Shown here in pieces: positions 1 to 11,479 of a stretch of 64,000 bases of DNA (position 1 is its first letter; the number at the start of each line of letters is the position of its first letter). This stretch comes from Telopea speciosissima (lineage: Eukaryota > Streptophyta > Magnoliopsida > Proteales > Proteaceae). The notes under the pieces are model-generated. The model did not search any database. It worked only from the letters and a program-made list of their open reading frames with translations, and had not been told where the DNA came from. The stretch spans positions 21,140,604 through 21,204,603 of the forward strand of contig NC_057921.1 of NCBI RefSeq assembly GCF_018873765.1. The letters run 5' to 3'. Both the position numbers and the translations under genes were made by a program.

Positions 1-906
1 CGGGTTTACTATCAGCCTCGCGTGGACATCTCAGAGATGTTCACCCTAGAGACCAGGAGGACTGTATTCGGTGCTTTGACAGGTTCAAGAAACACTCCTA
101 AGTCTGAGACTGCCTACAAACCTAGTGCCAGGGTACTTAGCAGGTGTGTCACCTATAACATCTACCCTAAGGGCGGCAACAAGGGTAGTATCTCTATGAT
201 GAGGGCATACATTACCTACTGCTTACTAGGAGCTGGTCAGGGAGGTCCAGTCATCAACCTTCTTCAGGTCATGCTTTATCATGCGAGGAACCCAGCTGAT
301 GGGAACCTTCCTTATGGGAAGTTTCTCACCTTGATTTTTCAGCATTTTGGGGTTCCATTGGAGGGCGAGTTTATTGATAGGACCAAGTCCAGGCCTATAG
401 ATAAAACTTCTATATTAAAGATAAGGGTGCCTGGGGAAGATCCAATTGTAGGTGAGGAGCAGGTGATGGCTGAGGATGTGCAGCAGGGCGGAGAGCAGGG
501 TGGTGATGTACAGGGTGAGGGTCAGATCGGAGAGGAGCAGGGCGACATTGGAGTAGACACTCAGGGCATGTATACAGAGGAGCTAGGCATGGATCAGGGC
601 AACTTGGAGGGTTTAGGCACCCCGTTCACTGACCTACACGCTTATGAGACAGCCGGTGCCACTAGCTCATAGGTTCTAGGTCCTTCAGAGTGGTCTCAGA
701 TGATGGCACATTTCCAGAGCCTCGGTACCCAGCTCAATACCTTGACGACCAGAGTGGATTAGGGTTTCACTTCCCTGGAGCGCAGAGTGGGTTCTGTAGA
801 GCAGCGCCTCGACTTCTAGGACAGGTTCTATAGAGTTAATTCACGCCAGACACAGGCTCCGCCCAATGATATTCCTACTATAGAGTAGTTCCTTATCAGT
901 TCCTGA
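1..906 (+). pseudogene. Transposase_32-like (putative plant transposon protein) ORF, partial and decayed
   Basis: The frame is open from the left edge of the window to a TAG at 670, then runs on through further TAG stops at 760, 817 and 886 to a TGA at 904. The protein has a helical domain ending in LPYGKFLTLIFQHFGVPL, typical of the 'putative plant transposon protein' domain found in pol-less plant LTR elements. It is followed by an acidic stretch rich in Gln and Gly (about residues 145-200) and a coiled-coil tail. No ATG is visible, so the start lies outside the window. The ORF is on the strand opposite to the neighbouring LTR (PBS at 1163-1174 reads on minus), so it is antisense to the element transcript. 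All four internal stops are TAG and fit loss of a CAG Gln codon. Family assignment is from remembered motif similarity, and the molecular function is unknown. Confidence 0.6.
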
Positions 907-1162
907 CAGTCTACTACGTGGTCTAGATCATCATCATTATTTTTTCCATGCTTATGTATTTTTCTTTCTTTGTTTTCAGTTTATGTACTTGTTGAATTGC
1001 AGTTATGCAATCAAACTTTTATAACTATTGCTGAGTTAATGAAAATTTTGCATCTTTACTTAATTGCATCTACCTCCCCTGTGGTTTTTAATTCTTGCAT
1101 ATTTTATTGTTTAATGCTTATTAGTCCTAGTTTGCAATCCATAATCGTAAGAAGAGCCTCAC
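907..1162. other. AT-rich spacer between antisense ORF and primer-binding site
   Basis: No coding capacity is visible. It is T-rich on the plus strand and ends at the PBS of the minus-strand element. It is presumably the 5' untranslated inner part of that element. Confidence 0.5.
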
Positions 1163-1174
1163 GCTCTGATACCA
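1163..1174 (-). other. Primer-binding site, initiator tRNA-Met type
   Basis: The minus strand reads TGGTATCAGAGC, the standard 12-base match to the 3' end of initiator tRNA-Met used by Gypsy chromoviruses such as Tekay/Del. It lies 5 bases inside the LTR that begins at 1180, which fixes the element on the minus strand with its body to the left, mostly outside the window. Confidence 0.8.
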
Positions 1175-1179
1175 AGCTC

Positions 1180-4100
1180 TATCACACCCCAAACCACCCC
1201 TTAGGAGGATTGGGTAGGTGACCCGAATTGCACAACGGCAATCCGCCAAATCCCACGGATCTAGAAGCAGTGCTTACGATCATGGAACCACAACCATCTC
1301 TTTACCATAGGCAAGATCAGAGTGCAGCAGATAAACCTACAATTCAATAATAAAAGGAAGCATAGCGATACGGGGAAACAGTGATAATATATACACATAA
1401 AAGTTTTACATTTCCCATCAACCCACACACAAAGAAAACAAAGAAACAAAGCTGATAAGTACAGTACTACATACAAAGACATGTACAGGGCGAGCATACT
1501 CAACCCCAAAAAGGAAAAAAGAAAAACTACAACAACTAAGTCAGAACGGGGATGACTCCAAATAACCCAAAAGGAGTCCCCAAGTCAAAAAGCTGTCATG
1601 AACACACTTCAATGGTCTTCATCAACAACCACCAAAAATATGCGTAGGATCGGGATGACCTCCGTCGGGGTCCACACCAATATCATCGTAACAACCACAC
1701 TCTCCTCCTCGAGATAGCCCGCTATGCCATAGCGGCATCCACCTGCAAGATCATCTAAGAAAACATTGCATAACAGAGTGTGAGCCCCACTGAGCTCGTG
1801 AGCAAATAACATCAATCATGCATGCATATGCAATCACAACTCATAATTCATATGGTCCTACATAATATGCAAGTCCAGATTTTATTATTAGCTACCTACC
1901 ATTACAACTAAGTCGGGTCTGTGCCACTACAATCCCCAATACATGTATCCCTGGTGCGGGCTTCTAACCCCTTCCCGCGATACACCCATTGAGTTGTCAG
2001 AGAGGACCAGTCAGCTCCCGCATTCGTTCACCAAGGTCAGCCCGACCAGCCCTCTGTGATTAACCCGTGGGACAATCCATTTCTTTCTTTCTTTTCTTTT
2101 CTGGCTTATAGCCCATGTGCACCATTCCGGTGTTCTATACATTCATGCACCATTCCAGTGTTCTATTCATTTTTTTTTCTCTTTTCTCTTTTTCTGATGG
2201 TCGCCCCCACAGTCATCCAACACCTTAACCCCTATTGGCAAGGGTGCGTAGCACGGGTGATGAAACTCTAGTCCCATGTCTATATGGCATCGTATGAGTC
2301 ACGCGGTGTCAACCGTACCCCATAATAAGGGCTACCACAGGCCCCATTTCCAAGCCGACTACGGCATCTAGTCTAACATTCACAATCATCATAAAAGATT
2401 TCATAGTGTTGATCAACAGACAGTCATTATGCAGTGATTTGAGTAATTGAACAGAAGTAAATAACACAGTAATTATATTCAATTCTTATTAGCCGGCATC
2501 AGATCATGATTACATTTACACATATGATAGTATTATTCACTCACCAGTACTTGGTTCTAGGTATTCAGTCCAAATCTCAGTTCCAGTAGTTGTCTAGTTG
2601 TTGTCCTCGAGCACGGGATCAAGTCCTAGATGTAAATCAAAAGTTGCCATGTTATTCTTTTTAAACTATCTTTGTCAGTCCTAGGGTTTACCTAAGCTCA
2701 CTGGGTAGACCCAGGGTTTAATTAGGTTCATTGGGAGTCACTGGGCCTTTCACTGGGCTTTAGGTCATGTCCTGGCGCATCAACCAGTGTCGGTGGCATA
2801 GGGGTAAAATGGTCATTTCCAGGGTTGTACCTGACCCTAGGTCAGAATGTGTTTATAATGCTGCCCATAACTTATCTGCGTTGTAGGACCAAGCACAGCA
2901 GTGTTTCTTCCACCTGCGGGGCCCACTAGGGTTCCAAAATATTTTCCAATTAAGGACAGATGTGGGGAAGGGCTTTTTGGTCTTTTCCCACATCCCACAG
3001 TGTCCAGGGGGCCATTGGGTAAGATCCCCCAACTCAGTCCACCAAAATAGTGATTTTCCACTCACTGGGCATTGGCTCTGGGCGTTGCTGCATCGCCCAG
3101 TGCCTGTAGAATCGATGCAGGCTGAGTTTCCAAGGGGGGTCTGCAAGGCTGAGATCAGACCTTATCCCTTACATGTCAGGGGGGTCTAGTAGCCCCTGAG
3201 ATGGTCTACACCATGGCCTAGATGGATTTTCCATCAGATCCATCATTAGGCTGACAGTGGCTGCCCAAGTAGTCCAGATGAATAGTGTTCAGGGTTTTGG
3301 CTAAGCTTAGGAGTTGATTTCAGCCACATGCAGGGCTGGAGCAGCATGCCAAATGAGTCCAGGGCTGCAATCATCTAGGGTTTGATCTCTACAGCCCTAG
3401 CTTGCACCCAGGGTTCCAATCCATAGATCAGAAGTGAATCTGGGCAGTACAGCTATGCATAGTCAGATTCGGCTCACAAGAATAGCATATCTAAATGCTT
3501 AAAATGCATAAATATTCCAGATCTTCCATGCACAAGGTCTGCATGGCAGATCTGGACCAATACTGGGCAAACCCTAGCTGTTCAGGGCTGCCTAGAGAGC
3601 ATAAACTCAGAAAAATCAAAGAGGGAATGGGAACAGCAGGTGTTTATAGATGATTTTATACCTACACAGAGCCAGGGAGGGCTCGGTTCCAGCCTAGGTA
3701 GGTGGTGGCAGCAGCCCTTCTTCTTCCTTCCTTCTTCCATCTCCTCCTTCTTCTTCTTTCTCTCCTTTTTTCTCTTTCTCCCCTCTCGGTTTCAGTAGAT
3801 AGCAAGAGCTCTAAATGAGCTCAAGCCAACCTATTTATAGACCCAAGACCAACTGAGGTCTGTTTGGTCCTTGGGCTCCTTTTTAAAAATCAATTTTTAA
3901 CTTGATTCTGACTGATTCTAGGCTCACTTGTGGGGTCCACACTGAACCAGGGGTATGAGGTTGTCCCTCAGACTCCCCTCTATCAGTGGAGGGTTCCCAT
4001 GTTCATGTTGGGTGGTCCCCCTAATTAAAATAATCAAAAATATGCAGATTCAGTCACTGGGCAATGTCACTGGGCCTTGCTGCATCGCCCAGTGCCATAG

Positions 4101-4198
4101 CCCAGAGATTTCCAGCAACTAAAACTCAAAGGGGCTTGCACAGGGGTTTGACCCTAAGTCAGGGTATTATCCCCACATGTCAAATACGAGGTTTTACA
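1180..4198 (-). mobile_element. 5' LTR of a long-LTR Gypsy element (element E1), body outside the window
   Basis: On the plus strand the LTR starts TATCACACCCC next to the PBS (the consensus TG has become TA) and appears to end ...GGTTTTACA at 4198, about 3.0 kb. It resembles the other two long LTRs here in length, in its TGTCAC(A/G)CCCC-type end, and in a pyrimidine-rich tract (about 3715-3790) next to a TATA-like site. The other LTR and target duplication are outside the window, so the right boundary is inferred from the TG...CA rule and from where Tat-2 sequence resumes. Small ORFs in it are chance ORFs. Confidence 0.7.
3831..3840 (-). promoter_or_regulatory. Likely LTR TATA box
   Basis: The minus strand reads CTATAAATAG about 360 bases inside the 5' end of the LTR, just upstream of a purine-rich tract. 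This is the expected place for the Pol II TATA box and would leave about 2.6 kb of R-U5 leader before the PBS. Confidence 0.5.
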
Positions 4199-4203
4199 CA
4201 CTT

Positions 4204-4485
4204 TTCACATAGGTGGGTCCCACTATTATAAGGAGGAGAGAGATTACCTGGGATCCAAGTCATACATCAGACTGTGAGCTGCACAGTTGCAAGGATCTGC
4301 TATCCGTCTTCTGACAGGTATATAGGGAAACCTGATCAAAGTATTCTCATTGATCTCATTGAGTGGAGTGATGCTCCACAGTGATCCCGGATTCCTGGCC
4401 AGGGGTTCTTGCCCTTCAAACAAAAATTTAGCCAATCAGGAGCAGGGTTTGACATATACCCTAGATTTTGGTCAGGCACGTAGGC
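4204..4485. other. Tat-2 spacer with a short motif shared with Tat-3 RT
   Basis: This lies beyond the antisense stop. About 4308-4420 resembles 33604-33715 inside the Tat-3 RT region, best around GGAGTGATGCTCCA. No ORF here can be supported as a gene. Confidence 0.4.
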
Positions 4486-4595
4486 CTAAGTAAAACTATC
4501 TTTTGGAAATGATCCCTAAAGTTCCTCCCATCGAGCTCTCAAATCGGCCACGTCTTGTTGGACGCTTCTGCGGCGGCGGCTTTGAGGGGATCTGC
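4486..4595 (-). pseudogene. C-terminal exon end of the Tat-2 antisense gene
   Basis: The minus strand encodes a heptad-like coiled coil with Ala, Glu and Arg, ending in a motif like FPKDSFT followed by TAG at 4486-4488. The matching place in Tat-3 (30518-30520) ends FPKEDFS-TAG, so this is the natural stop, not a decayed one. The upstream part of the exon resumes at 7598 after the solo LTR. Confidence 0.75.
4591..4595. repeat. Target-site duplication TCTGC, left copy
   Basis: TCTGC at 4591-4595 is repeated at 7598-7602, directly flanking the solo LTR, and the Tat-2 reading frame continues across the joined site. Confidence 0.9.
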
Positions 4596-7500
4596 TGTCA
4601 CGCCCCCAACCCGATGAGAGATATTTTACAATAAAGAGGGTGACTAGGACAACACGTGTCATCTCAATACCTACCAGGATCACAGATATAGTGTCCCGAG
4701 CCACAATCCACCCTATCATCAAATCATGATAACAGCAAGGAATGCACCCAATGGAATAAATTGTTCCAATTACAGAGTTAGCGAAAGTGAAATTAAATTA
4801 AATCATGTGAATTATAGAGCATCGGTTCTCTAATGATAACACATAGTACAATTTAAATATTTGTAACCGTTCATTTCTCTCCTTATAATTAAACATAAAG
4901 TTTATACATGATTGTGGATGAATACAAAAATTAAATAATAATCACGCCACTACGGCACCATTCTTGGGTGCACACTGACATCCAAGTCACAGCCACTGGC
5001 TCCACTTGATTTGCATCCAACGGTGCTCGTTAAGAGATTACCTGTATATCAACTAAAAAGGGGTTGCGCAATGGGGTTAGCTATACCAACTAGTGAGGGA
5101 GCGAAGGGGAATGCACATACATACACACAAACAATTTCAAGCAGTATGATGCCTGCTAATGTTTGATTCTTTTTCCACCTAGCACACAAATTCTATAAGT
5201 TAAGTGTATGCTACTTTGATAACTTGGGAGACACTGAAGGTCACTTAACTTATCGTCCCAAGGAAACCTCAATTATCACATGGGAGCCTACGCTGGTAGA
5301 AGTCATCAGACGACCCAGTGGCAGACCCCGATAGCCATCACTACCCCTGACCTGGCCTCTCCCACCTCCACAGGTAACAGGTGCTTAGACTATCCAACAC
5401 ATAAACCCCTGTTGGCAAGGATCGTAGCAAAAGGGAGCAAGAATCCTAGCCACAGATATACTATATGCAAGTCCTATCATCCCGAGAGGTATTTCGGGTG
5501 CATCAACGTCCCATTCCATCTAGTACCCGGGTACCAGCACGGCACGGCGCATACAAATCAGGATGACAGATAATAAATTTCATAATTTAAAATTTGGGAT
5601 TCCGATACTGGCACACCCGACACCGTCACCGATATATGGTGAGAATAATATCACATTCATGACATTTCACACTTGAGATAAATAATGCAATGCGCACAAT
5701 GCTTATATTTTATACAATAGCATGATAATGATTGCTTAATATGTATATTCAAACCCAACAAAATCACCCAAAACCCACTCATCGAACTCGAGTGTCACCC
5801 GACATAGTTGACATGAATCTCACCGGTGCACTAACTATCCATCGAGTTGGGTAGCCTAAAAATACAAAAGCAATCATCAAAAGATGTATAGAGGGGTTCC
5901 ATGTTATGCCCCCAAGGTTAAAATCAAGTTTCAACCAAGACAGCACGAGCGGACTCATGGACGGAAGCAGTAGGGTGAGTCCGTCCCTGACTCCGTTTAG
6001 GCCAATAGGTCAAAACACAAGGAGCGGATCCATGGACGAAACTTCTTACTTGGATCCGTTCGTGCATCCATTCAATTTCTGAGACACACCCGAGAGCGAG
6101 CGGATCCACGGACAGATGCACCATCTTAATCCGCCCTTGCATCCGTTCAATTTCTGAGACATACCCGAGAGAGAAGAGACCCATGGGCGGAGGCAACAGA
6201 GTAAATCTGTTCCTTCGTCCATTCAGGTTCAGTCACTGGGATTACACTAGACGGACTGGTGGATGGAGCCACGATGGTGAATCCGTTCGTGCATCCATCG
6301 GGATTCTTTTTTGAGATTTTTCAGGGTTTTTCCTCCAGCTTGAACCCTGGAGTTCACCTTGCACTCAGGGTCATGGAGGGGGTGTCTTAGGTCTCCCTAG
6401 GGTCACTAGAACCTAGGCTTACCTCATGGATCCAAGATCTCATAAGGATTTAGCTCCATTTGGTCCAAAGGTAGGGTTTGGTGGTCTAAATTTAAGGATT
6501 CAGCAGCAATGGCTGTAATACAGCTCATAGCAACCTCTTCTAGGGTTTGGTCAGCACCATTTGAGCTCCCTTAAGGGTCAAGCCTCACCTTAAGTCCCAA
6601 ATGGAACCCTAGGTTAGCTCAAGCTCAAGGAATCTTCTTAAATCAAAAATGGAAATGGAAAGAGGGAAGTACCAAGGGTTTAGGTCATACCTTGGTGGGA
6701 GGAGCACCAATTCCAGCCCTAGCCAGCCTTGAAGATCCACCTCCTCTTTCTTCCTCCCTTCCTTTCCATCTCTTCTTTTTCTTCTTTTCTTCAAGCCTTG
6801 TCCGGACAACAAGAGGAGGAGATGTGGGGCAGCCAGCCATCTTAGAATGGCCTCCACCTTCTTCCCTTCCCCTCTCATTCCTCTCCTATTTCCACTTCTT
6901 CTTCTTCCTTGTCTCTTCTCCTCCACAATTTGCTTGGAGGGGAAGAGATCAGGGAATATGAGGCTTGTTTTATCTTTTAAAGACCAAAGGGGCCTTAGGT
7001 CTTGTTTGTTTAGGTGCCCCTAAAACACTAAGTAGTCTTTTGGGTTTAATTGGGCCTTAGGGCTTGTTTGGCCCAAGTCATAACCTATTAGGTCCATCTA
7101 GTTAGGACATGTTTAGGTCTACCCTAATTCTTATAAGACCTATTAGTCAACTAAGGTTTGTTTGGTTTAAGCTAGGATATAAAACTCATTATTTATTTAA
7201 GTCAAGTCTTATGGGCCCACTTTCATGGCCCAAATAACCAATTAATGGTGAGGGTGGGGGTTCATCTGGTTCGAGGATCTAATTATAGTGTCTGGGACAC
7301 AGGGATCTGGGTCCCACAGAAAAATAAATCAAAAGGGCAAGTAACAGCTCTGGTGGATCCATGAGCGAAACCAGTCAAGTGAGTCCATTCGTGACTCCGT
7401 TGCTGCTGTCAAGGCCCAGATTTTGAGGAAAGTTGTGGGGCTTTGACCCATATTTTCCAGGCTTCGAGGGGACACTTATAAAGGGAAATACTAGGTTCAA

Positions 7501-7597
7501 GGTCATAGATGTTGACCATTGCCACCATGGCATTACCCTTTGGTAAAGTTTAATTTACCCTGGGGTATTTGGGTATATTTCGGGTGCAGGTGTAGCA
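4596..7597 (-). mobile_element. Solo LTR, 3.0 kb, Tekay-like Gypsy
   Basis: It starts TGTCACGCCCCC and ends GGTGTAGCA on the plus strand, with perfect 5-base target duplications TCTGC. There is no PBS, inner region or second LTR, so this is a solo LTR left by LTR-LTR recombination. By its ends it is in the same (minus) orientation as the other two long LTRs. It contains an imperfect minisatellite at about 5935-6300 and a pyrimidine tract at about 6725-6920. It lies within the coiled-coil exon of the Tat-2 antisense gene. Confidence 0.9.
5935..6300. repeat. Imperfect minisatellite in solo LTR, unit about 80 bases
   Basis: Three to four diverged copies of a unit containing GCGGATCCATGGACG, then CATCCATTCAATTTCTGAGA and ACCCGAGAG. 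A related half-unit recurs at about 7350-7400. The small minus-strand ORF over it comes from the repeat and is not a gene. Confidence 0.75.
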
Positions 7598-7949
7598 TCT
7601 GCTGTCTTATGTAGGGCTTTGAATTCTACGAAGGAGGTATTCGCTAACTGTTCCTTTTCTTCCTTTGTACGACGGGCCGTGGCCAGTTTGGCCTCCAAAT
7701 GGGCAATCTCAGAACTCAGGGAGGTGATCTCATTTCAAAGTTGCTTGCTGGTGGTGCCTGACTGCTGAAGCTTGCCTTTGGTCTCCTCCCACTGGGCACA
7801 GAGGGCGTCCCCATCACTGATGACTTTCTTCAGATCTCGGACAGACTTGAGGATGGCAGAAGCGGCCTTGGCAACCAATGACTTGGGAGGGTCTGGGAGA
7901 GTAGTGTAGGCCAATAGGACTTGGAGGTGCTCGGTCAAGGCAAGGAAAT
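7598..7949 (-). pseudogene. Coiled-coil part of the Tat-2 antisense gene, middle piece
   Basis: The minus strand encodes an Ala/Glu/Lys-rich coiled coil containing GDALCAQWEETKGKLQQSG. Its parallel in Tat-3 at about 30160-30215 reads GDGLCAEWEQTKTQLQESG, in the same exon. It is cut off on the left by the solo LTR and on the right by element E2, whose GAAAT duplication is at 7945-7949. The frame contains a decay stop after the TSKQL motif, near 7735. Confidence 0.8.
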
Positions 7950-9724
7950 TGTCACACCCCCATCCCTGAACCACGGGAAATGCAACCGGAGCATACAACT
8001 ACGCTCTCCAACCACCAGAATCACTGATGCAGTACCCAAGACTAACTCATTCACAACGACAGATAATAGGTAAAAAGGAAAGGATTAATATTAATAACAT
8101 CAGAGTTAGCAGAAGCTAGGTGATAGCATATAAAATATTATCTATTCAAGTTTACCCTTTCAAGTACAATTCGTTCTAATCAGGACTTATGTATTACCTA
8201 CTATATAAATAATACATCTATCATGAAAGGAATCAAAAGAATACACCTATAATTCAAAATGAATAATCAAGTGCATCAAAAGATGGCCACCGCCATAAGT
8301 CACTGTCCCGCCAAGGAACACACATCGCAACAACACTCGGTCCATGCTCCACGATCTCGGAGCCCACCAATCAACGTAACCAGCCTCGGGAGTCTCGTCT
8401 CTGTGCCACTCTGCTCGAATGTACCGCATCAACTAAAAATATGTTTCCTCGAGGAGTAAGCTCCAACTGAGCCCAATGAGTGGCTAAGCCACACAAGCAT
8501 ACACAATAATAATAATGAATGGGGTTGACTGCAAACCATACATGATGGACGGATACCAAGGTGTCCCATACCACCAAGGTAGACCGTACATCACATACAA
8601 TTTACAATCATGCTACATGAATGAATGATGATGTATAGTTCTATTGTTATCCACCTAACACACAACTAAGTCAGGTATAGTACTATAGCAACACCTTAGG
8701 TAGCATCCCCGACATCGGTACCATAAACGGATGGTATACCGGCGATGACAAACCCGAGTCGCACTGGAAGCCTGCTGTACCGGTCTCCACCAAGAGATAT
8801 ACGCAAACCCCCAAGTCAAATCCCGTCCTGGCGTTCGGCCCAAAATACGGTTGGCGCCCAAACTTCCCGGGTGGGTATACCCGAATAACGGTCGGAACCC
8901 ACGGATTTGACCGACACCTAACCCCCTGTCGGTAAGGGTCATAGTACTGGGTAAACATTTATCCTAGCCAGCATTCACCTATTGTATGAGTGAGGTACGC
9001 ATGTGCATAGGCCAGAGGCCGAGTCCATAGATACCAAAATACGGTCGGCCGGCTATCCTCTCGCCCCTCTAGCCCATACGCGTATACAAGTACGAGATGT
9101 GAATACCGAAGGTAGTCGGTCGGTCACCATCCCGTTTCCACCTAATGCAATGGACAACTCTAATGCAATTTCAAGTACGGTAATCTCAAGCCCAGCACCC
9201 ACCGGCACTTGGATCCCGCTCCGAAGCCCTAGATCTACATGCCATGAGTGAGTCCATATTATGGAATCCTCAGGTCCAGCACCAACCGGCACCCGAGTCC
9301 CATAACTAAATCCAACACCATTCGCACCATAGTGCAGTAAAATAAATAATATCGCAAGACAAGAATGTAAAGTCCTATCAACATCTAAACATTTATATCG
9401 TCCTATATCTTACTAATAATTACATATTATAGCACACATGCATGAATGACATTCGCAAGACACGACACACAAACATTCCATAAATTAAGACGTTTGCTTA
9501 ACTCACTCACCACGATTCTCAGTCAATCGTCGACGGAGCTCTTCAAATCGGCGTTCGATGCCAAGTACACTGTCCCACGTACTAATACGCTCCCGAGCCG
9601 GGTCAGTCAACCTAAAGAGAGTGTACAACGTGGGGAGAGATTAGTGCCTTAGGGCTAGAAGAGTTGGGCCCCATAAGTTATCAAACAAGGCTAAAATAGG
9701 GGACCGGCACATACGACAAGGCTA

Positions 9725-9990
9725 TATCATGTGCTGTCCATGTGCTGTCCATGTGCCTGTCCCTCTCGGACTTTCCCACCGGCAGATCTAGGTTCTCAAG
9801 GACTGGCACTTGTATGTGCCTGTCCATGTGCCTGTCCCTCTCAGACCTCCGGCAGATCTTTCTCAGGGACTGGCACTTGCATGTGCCTGTCCATGTGCCT
9901 GTCCATGTGCCTGTCCCTCTCGGGCTTCCCACCGGCAGATCTACTTTCTCAGGGACAGGCACTTGCATGTGCCTGTCCATGTGCCAGTCT
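9725..9990. repeat. 12-base minisatellite in E2 3' LTR
   Basis: Tandem and interspersed copies of CATGTGCCTGTC with CTCTCGG linkers. The copy at 16395-16660 in the other LTR differs by several short indels. ORFs on both strands across it are repeat artefacts. Confidence 0.85.
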
Positions 9991-10483
9991 TGCTGTTCAT
10001 GCCATTCCGAGAATGGTTTTGCAGCCCCAAAGTCTTGGGCTAAAATGGGGTATTCTTTGGGGTTTTTTAGGGGTCTCTTTGGCCATGAGAACAACTCCAA
10101 CCAAGGTGCCATAGCACACACCCAACATGGGTTTGTAAACCCCATGATCGATTAGGTTTTCCTCCATTAAAATACATATGGAAAGAAAACTCATGGGTTT
10201 GGGTATTGGGGTTTTGAAAGGGTCTTTAATCAATGTTATTTAACACCCCTCAAACCCACACATCTACGGTCTTCCATGAGGGTTGGTAAAACCCATAAAT
10301 GGAGGTAAATCCCCAACTTAGGGTTCATAAATGGAGAAGGGTGAATGGGTTTAAGGTAGGGTTAGGTGCTTCATAGTTAAACATCAAGGATTTGCCATTA
10401 ATGGCTCTTTTAATTGAGTAGATGGAGCACTCAAGGTGTGCTCAACCAATTCAAACCCTAGGTAATAGAATTAGGGAAAGAGA

Positions 10484-10485
<2 letters not shown>

Positions 10486-10516
<31 letters not shown>
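10486..10516. repeat. GA microsatellite
   Basis: About 13-15 uninterrupted GA units; repeated at about 17145-17178 in the other LTR with a slightly different count. Confidence 0.9.
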
Positions 10517-10523
<7 letters not shown>

Positions 10524-11266
10524 CTCACCAAGGGTTGATGATGATAGCTTGTGCTCCACCATACTTCTCCCTTCTCCTTCCTTCTTCCTCTTCTTCTTTC
10601 TTCTTCTTTCTTCTTCTTCTTTCTTCTTCTCTTTCTTCTTCTTTCTTTTTCTCCTCTCCTCTCCACGATTTAGGATTGAAATGTGAGGTGAATAGTAGTT
10701 TTGGGTCTTTAATAACCCATCTAGGCATTAGGTCTTGTTTGGTTAGTCTCAAGTCCTTAGGTCCATTTGTTTAGGAGCTTGTTTGGTTAGGTATAAGCCC
10801 AAGGTCTAGTTTAAGTCATTGGGCCATTGGATCCACTTGGGCCCATGGCCCATGGCCCATGTCCTAAGTTCTAGTTACAATTAGAAAAAGACTAAGCTCC
10901 TAAGCCCAAGCCCATTCCAGTTCTTATGCTTATTAATGGTCATGCATAGGCATGAATTATTCGGATAGTGACTTACTCCCAATCATCGTTAAGTGGATAA
11001 GGGCGATTCAGGTGCGGGCCCCGCGGATCCCTATCATAAGGGAATTCCAAGAATATGCTTTAGTGGGACGATTTTCCCCTTTCTCTCGACGGTGGATCTT
11101 TCCTCGAGGACTTCCCCTGTTTCGCGGTCGACAATCTCGTGTGATGGCTTGAGTATTATGACCCACAGTTCACGAGCGTACTCCACTCTTGGTTCTACAC
11201 AAAAGGTTTAAACCAGACCGGTGGTCAGATCGCGTTTCAAACCGGGTTTTGGGCACGGATTTAACA

Positions 11267-11279
11267 TCCTCCCCACCTT
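11267..11279 (-). other. E2 polypurine tract
   Basis: The minus strand reads AAGGTGGGGAGGA directly before the 3' LTR, a typical chromovirus plus-strand primer site. Confidence 0.85.
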
Positions 11280-11479
11280 ATAAGAATTTCGTCCTCGAAA
11301 TTGAGACGTACCTAGGTATCTGCATAGGTGAGGATACTTCGACCGCACTTCACCTTCTCATTAACGAGATGCCCCTTTAATCAATGAGATTGCTCCACCG
11401 AACTTTATCAAAAGTTACAGTTCGATTGTGAGGATTGCTGTCCTTATAATCAAAGTTCTCTTCAGGTAGCTCTTCATGT

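Larger units (their letters stand above)
7950..11266 (-). repeat. E2 3' LTR
   Basis: TG...CA ends, 3,317 bases, next to the PPT. It contains a CATGTGCCTGTC minisatellite (about 9725-9990), a GA microsatellite (about 10486-10516) and a pyrimidine tract (about 10560-10665). ORFs within it have no coding support. Differences from the other LTR cluster at CAG, CTG and CCG sites. Confidence 0.95.

Noticed and set aside
2837-3189. Three overlapping ORFs of 74-97 codons on both strands
   Set aside because: Inside the E1 LTR; no domain, no homologous frame in the other LTRs.
6609-6961. ORFs of 89-105 codons on both strands
   Set aside because: Low-complexity pyrimidine tract in the solo LTR.
8655-9292. 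Minus-strand ORFs of 91-95 codons, repeated at 15323-15626
   Set aside because: They are conserved only because both lie in the near-identical LTRs. No domain, several overlapping frames.
9681-10155. Long overlapping ORFs on both strands (up to 154 codons), Cys/Pro-rich
   Set aside because: They arise from the CATGTGCCTGTC minisatellite in the E2 LTR. The same region gives different frames in the other LTR.
10451-10774. Lys/Glu/Arg-rich or Ser/Phe-rich ORFs, repeated at 17081-17435
   Set aside because: Translation of GA and CTT simple repeats in the LTR.
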